Below, piece by piece: positions 12,985-15,156 of a stretch of DNA of 15,156 nt. The stretch's first letter is position 1, and every line of letters starts with the position of its first letter. This DNA comes from an uncultured Clostridia bacterium. Its GTDB lineage: Bacteria > Bacillota > Clostridia > Oscillospirales > Oscillospiraceae. The notes beneath the pieces are model-generated. The model did not search any database and was not told where the DNA came from. It was given only the letters and a program-made list of their open reading frames with translations. The stretch is taken from assembly GCA_947177115.1 (NCBI GenBank), contig CAMWTG010000031.1, positions 1 through 15,156 on the forward strand, written 5' to 3'. Made by a program: the position numbers and the translations under genes.

Positions 12985-13224
12985 ATGCGGCTGGATAAGT
13001 ATTTGAAGGTCTCCCGCCTCATCAAACGGCGGACCGTGGCCAACGAGGCCTGTGACAATGAACGGGTAACGGTCAACGGCAGAGTGGCCCGGGCTTCCTA
13101 CGAGGTCAAGGAGGGCGATGTCATCGCCATCCGCTTCGGCCAGAGGACGCTGACCGTAGAGGTGGTGTCCGTAATGGAGAACGCCGGCAAGGCGGAGGCC
13201 TCCGCCATGTACAAAGAGATGTAG
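12985..13224 (+). CDS. rqcP: S4-domain ribosome quality-control protein RqcP (YabO)
   Basis: This 79-residue protein is one S4 RNA-binding domain: MRLDKYLKVSRLIKRRTVANEACDNERVTVNGRVA, then VKEGDVIAIRFGQRTLTVEV. This matches RqcP/YabO, which binds the stalled 50S subunit with RqcH and helps poly-alanine tailing of unfinished chains. The ATG has AAAGGAG seven bases upstream. The order yabO-yabP-yabQ-divIC is the conserved spore-former arrangement, supporting RqcP over other small S4 proteins such as Hsp15. A GCGGGT/ACCCGC hairpin (13245-13262) follows the stop and may weakly terminate. Confidence 0.92.
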   Translation: MRLDKYLKVSRLIKRRTVANEACDNERVTVNGRVARASYEVKEGDVIAIRFGQRTLTVEVVSVMENAGKAEASAMYKEM

Positions 13225-13315
13225 CCGGTATAGTCCACGCGGCTGCGGGTTATCTTACCCGCCCGGCTTCACCCTTTTCCATCGCGCTGGCCAAAAAACA
13301 GGCATACATCGGACA

Positions 13316-13356
13316 GACCCCCCATATACATGGAACAAACATGTACTTGGGGGGTC
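13316..13356 (+). promoter_or_regulatory. Hairpin that encloses the yabP Shine-Dalgarno
   Basis: GACCCCCCA (13316-13324) pairs with TGGGGGGTC (13348-13356) in 9 bp. An inner TACATG/CATGTA stem (13327-13332/13340-13345) closes a 7-base loop. The only candidate ribosome site of yabP, GGGGGG at 13349-13354, lies wholly in the outer stem. A CATACATC, like a sigma-E -10, sits just upstream at 13303-13310 without a clear -35. Confidence 0.55.
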
Positions 13357-13361
13357 TTGCA

Positions 13362-13646
13362 ATGCCTTATGACGAATTGAGCGGGATGCAGCACCGGCTG
13401 GAGCTGGACGGGCGGGAGCGGCTGCTGGTGTCCGGCGTGGAGGAGGTGGAGCGGTTCGATGAGGAGGAGATCGTCATGAACACTACCGCCGGCACCCTGG
13501 TAGTGGGCGGTACGGACCTGCACATCGGGAAACTGAACCTGGACGGCGGAGAGCTCCATGTGGACGGCTCCATCCATACGCTGCTCTATGAGGACACCGT
13601 GCCCAGGGGGGACCGGACGGGCCTCTTCCGCCGGCTGTTTGGCTGA
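13362..13646 (+). CDS. yabP: Sporulation protein YabP
   Basis: This 94-residue YabP/YqfC-family protein has the pattern HRLELDGRERLLVSGVEEVERFDEEEIVMNTTAGTLVVGGTDLHIGKLNLDGGELHVDGSIHTL, a repeated beta-strand protein without membrane spans. In Bacillus, yabP is expressed in the mother cell under sigma-E and works with YabQ at the spore coat/cortex. The ATG at 13362 was preferred to 13341 because GGGGGG lies 7 bases before it and no ribosome site precedes the other. The gene lies 4 bases before yabQ. The ribosome site is buried in a hairpin, so translation may be controlled. Confidence 0.88.
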   Translation: MPYDELSGMQHRLELDGRERLLVSGVEEVERFDEEEIVMNTTAGTLVVGGTDLHIGKLNLDGGELHVDGSIHTLLYEDTVPRGDRTGLFRRLFG

Positions 13647-13650
13647 GCGG

Positions 13651-14442
13651 ATGGAGATCGGGAATTATGTCTCCCAACAGCTGCTGCTGTTCCTGCGTTC
13701 CATCGGCCTGGGCATATGCCTGGGGCTGCTGTACGATCTGCTGGGAGCCCTGCGGACCTTGGGAGGAAAGCTGCTGGGCGGCGTGCTGGACGCGGCCTTC
13801 TGCCTGACGGCGGCGGCGGCGGTACTGCTGTTCGTGCTGTCGGGAGACGGAGAGCTGCGGATTTTCGTAGCTCTGGGGATCCTGGGGGGCGCGGTGCTGT
13901 TCCGGTATCTGGCGGGACCGCTGCTGCGTCCGGTGTGGGCTTTCTGGCTGAGGCTGGCGCTGCTGCCTGCGCGTTTGGTTCAAAAACTTTTGAAAAAATG
14001 GGGGAGAAAGACAAAAAAAGGCTTTTCTTTTTTCCGGAATTGGTTTACAATGAAGATTACGACACTGCGCCGGGAGCGGAACACCCGGCGTCAAGAGGGA
14101 GATGACGACATGAGCAGACCGTCCGGAACCAAAAAAGCCCCCCAAAAGAAGAAGCGGAAACCGGCAAAAGCCGTTCGCTCCAGCAGCAAGCTGACCGTCC
14201 TGATTCTGGCGGCGCTGCTGATGGGCATCAGCATCCAGATTTACCGCATGTTCGGCCAGCTGCGGGAGGCAAAGGCCGAGGAGATATCCTATACCCAGCA
14301 GCTGGAGGCGCTGCGTACCGCCAACAGCCAGCTGCAGGAGGATCTGGACAACAGCGGAGATCAGGCCGTTATCGAAGACATCGCCCGGGATAAACTGGGC
14401 ATGGTCACCCCAGGAGAAAAGGTATTTCATATCAGTAAGTAA
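13651..14442 (+). CDS. yabQ: Spore cortex protein YabQ, in one open frame with DivIC
   Basis: From the ATG at 13651 the frame runs without a stop through to 14442 (263 residues). Residues 1-153 are YabQ: about four membrane segments (near 9-27, 45-63, 68-85 and 88-107), then a basic tail ending KKGFSFFRNWFTMKITTLRR. In Bacillus, YabQ is a membrane protein needed for spore cortex formation. Residues 154-263 are DivIC, which has its own start with GAGGGAG at 14110. The protein is therefore either YabQ alone with its stop lost to form a real fusion, or both YabQ-DivIC and free DivIC are made. The linker RERNTRRQEGDDD reads like coding-extended intergenic DNA. The start follows the yabP stop by 4 bases and has no strong ribosome site, so it is likely coupled. 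Confidence 0.78.
   Translation: MEIGNYVSQQLLLFLRSIGLGICLGLLYDLLGALRTLGGKLLGGVLDAAFCLTAAAAVLLFVLSGDGELRIFVALGILGGAVLFRYLAGPLLRPVWAFWLRLALLPARLVQKLLKKWGRKTKKGFSFFRNWFTMKITTLRRERNTRRQEGDDDMSRPSGTKKAPQKKKRKPAKAVRSSSKLTVLILAALLMGISIQIYRMFGQLREAKAEEISYTQQLEALRTANSQLQEDLDNSGDQAVIEDIARDKLGMVTPGEKVFHISK
14110..14442 (+). CDS. divIC: Septum formation initiator DivIC (FtsB-like)
   Basis: This 110-residue bitopic membrane protein of the DivIC/FtsB family has a basic cytoplasmic N terminus (residues 1-30) and one membrane span, LTVLILAALLMGISIQIY, near 31-48. A coiled coil follows (QLREAKAEEISYTQQLEALRTANSQLQEDL), then the family C-terminal motif IEDIARDKLGMVTPGEKVFH. It acts in the divisome with FtsL and DivIB. 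GAGGGAG nine bases before the ATG supports initiation here, inside the yabQ reading frame. A -10-like TACAAT at 14046-14051 within yabQ, with a poor -35, might give a vegetative promoter. It ends in the arm of a bidirectional terminator. Confidence 0.92.
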   Translation: MSRPSGTKKAPQKKKRKPAKAVRSSSKLTVLILAALLMGISIQIYRMFGQLREAKAEEISYTQQLEALRTANSQLQEDLDNSGDQAVIEDIARDKLGMVTPGEKVFHISK

Positions 14443-14487
14443 AAAAACGGTGCGCACAGTCTGTCCGGACTGTGCGCACCGTTTTTT
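14442..14487. terminator. Bidirectional intrinsic terminator
   Basis: A perfect 20-bp inverted repeat (A6 CGGTGCGCACAGTC and its complement ending T6) with a 6-base loop serves both divIC from the left and the convergent kinase-like gene from the right. The two TAA stop codons overlap the ends of its arms (14440-14442 and 14486-14488). Confidence 0.93.
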
Positions 14488-15156
14488 ACCCATTAATCTC
14501 CGCCGCCAGGGCCTGCGCCTGGGTGTAGTAGTAATCAAAAACCTGGTCCCGCTCCTCCCCGGGATGGTTCAGATCCCACTCGATAAACTCTATGTATTCG
14601 TTCAGTACGGACAGGCGGACATCCTGTAAGTACTGTTCCCGATCCGGCTTTTGGACCAGCAGATCGTAGACCCGGCGGACATAAAGCGACTTGTGGCGGT
14701 CTGTCATGTAAAAAGGAAAGGTGCGGCGGTCCCCGGTGCCGTGGGCGATCATACGGGCGATATCCAGGGAATAGGGCATGATCCCCGCAAAGGCCCAGTC
14801 GATGATATAGACCTTTCCGCCGTTGTCAATGGCATTGAATTGCAGGAAATCCCCGCTGCACAATGTCCGGGGGCAGGACTGCTGCCGCTCCAGGAAACGG
14901 TCATAGGCCCGGCGCAGTACAGGCTCCTCCGTCAGGCACCGGGCCCGTTTGTTGATCCGCTCCCAATACAGCTCGAAGCGGCCATCCGGTACATCGCTCT
15001 GCCAATAAGCGTTCATGATCTCTGTTATACTGTTGGCTGCGGCGTAGGCCAGCGTATCGGTGAAGTCACGGAGGTCGGGGCCGGGAATGTGCTCGATCAA
15101 TATCCAGTGGCGGTGGTCATAGAATGCGCTGCCGTAGAATTGGGGGGTATGGAAAT
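14486..15156 (-). CDS. Aminoglycoside phosphotransferase-family kinase-like protein (5' end missing)
   Basis: The frame is open to the right window edge, so the N-terminal lobe and start lie outside; at least 223 residues are present. Visible are the hinge-like WILIEHIPGPDLRDF, the catalytic loop LCSGDFLQFNAI and the metal-binding VYIIDWAFAGIMPYSLDIARMI, the order seen in APH/choline-kinase-type phosphotransferases. The usual His of the HGD loop is Ser here, while the catalytic Asp, the Asn and the second Asp are kept. The substrate is unknown: the family includes antibiotic kinases, homoserine and choline kinases and many of undefined role. It converges on divIC with a shared terminator, and nothing links it to the sporulation genes. 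Confidence 0.8.
   Translation of the reverse strand, partial: FHTPQFYGSAFYDHRHWILIEHIPGPDLRDFTDTLAYAAANSITEIMNAYWQSDVPDGRFELYWERINKRARCLTEEPVLRRAYDRFLERQQSCPRTLCSGDFLQFNAIDNGGKVYIIDWAFAGIMPYSLDIARMIAHGTGDRRTFPFYMTDRHKSLYVRRVYDLLVQKPDREQYLQDVRLSVLNEYIEFIEWDLNHPGEERDQVFDYYYTQAQALAAEING

Noticed and set aside
1..15156. CRISPR arrays, transposases, rRNA or tRNA genes
   Set aside because: No regularly spaced direct repeats, transposase motifs or recognisable rRNA/tRNA sequence were seen on either strand.

Overview
The window is GC-rich bacterial DNA from an endospore-forming Firmicute. The run hup - rqcP(yabO) - yabP - yabQ - divIC is typical of spore formers. Together with the base composition and the corrinoid methyltransferase genes, it points to an anaerobic clostridium, most likely a gut Oscillospiraceae relative (Flavonifractor/Lawsonibacter/Intestinimonas type). 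The genus is inference.

Left part (1-8265, minus strand): a probable catabolic methyl-transfer operon behind its own regulator. In transcription order it holds a GntR/UTRA regulator (8265-7507), a terminator, and a promoter region with three copies of an AAGTAWTACTT-type box. Then come an NCS1 nucleobase-type permease, a corrinoid protein, an MtmB-family methyltransferase, a guanine-deaminase-like cytidine deaminase-fold enzyme, a RACo/RamA-like corrinoid reactivating ferredoxin-ATPase and an MtaA/CmuA-like zinc methyltransferase (ending at 123). The MtmB homologue has an ordinary Asn (AAC) at residue 202, where archaeal MtmB carries pyrrolysine. This is the most interesting part of the window. 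It looks like an undescribed pyrrolysine-free system that imports an N-methylated nucleobase-like compound, passes its methyl group to a corrinoid and then to a C1 carrier, and deaminates the substrate or product. The substrate is inference.

Middle (8392-12439): a two-gene minus-strand unit (GH13 oligo-1,6-glucosidase overlapped by a YgjP-like metallopeptidase) has a good sigma-A promoter at 10588-10616. Divergent from it is metY (O-acetylhomoserine sulfhydrylase), with a perfect consensus promoter, a palindrome at +1, a short leader ORF and a long leader containing an intergenic repeat. The same repeat family lies between the RamA-like and MtaA-like genes.

Right part (12547-15156): hup, rqcP, yabP, yabQ and divIC on the plus strand. 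yabP has its Shine-Dalgarno inside a strong hairpin, and yabQ runs into divIC in one frame without a stop codon. A near-perfect bidirectional terminator separates divIC from a convergent phosphotransferase/kinase-like gene cut by the window edge. No rRNA, tRNA, CRISPR, transposase or known riboswitch consensus was recognised.
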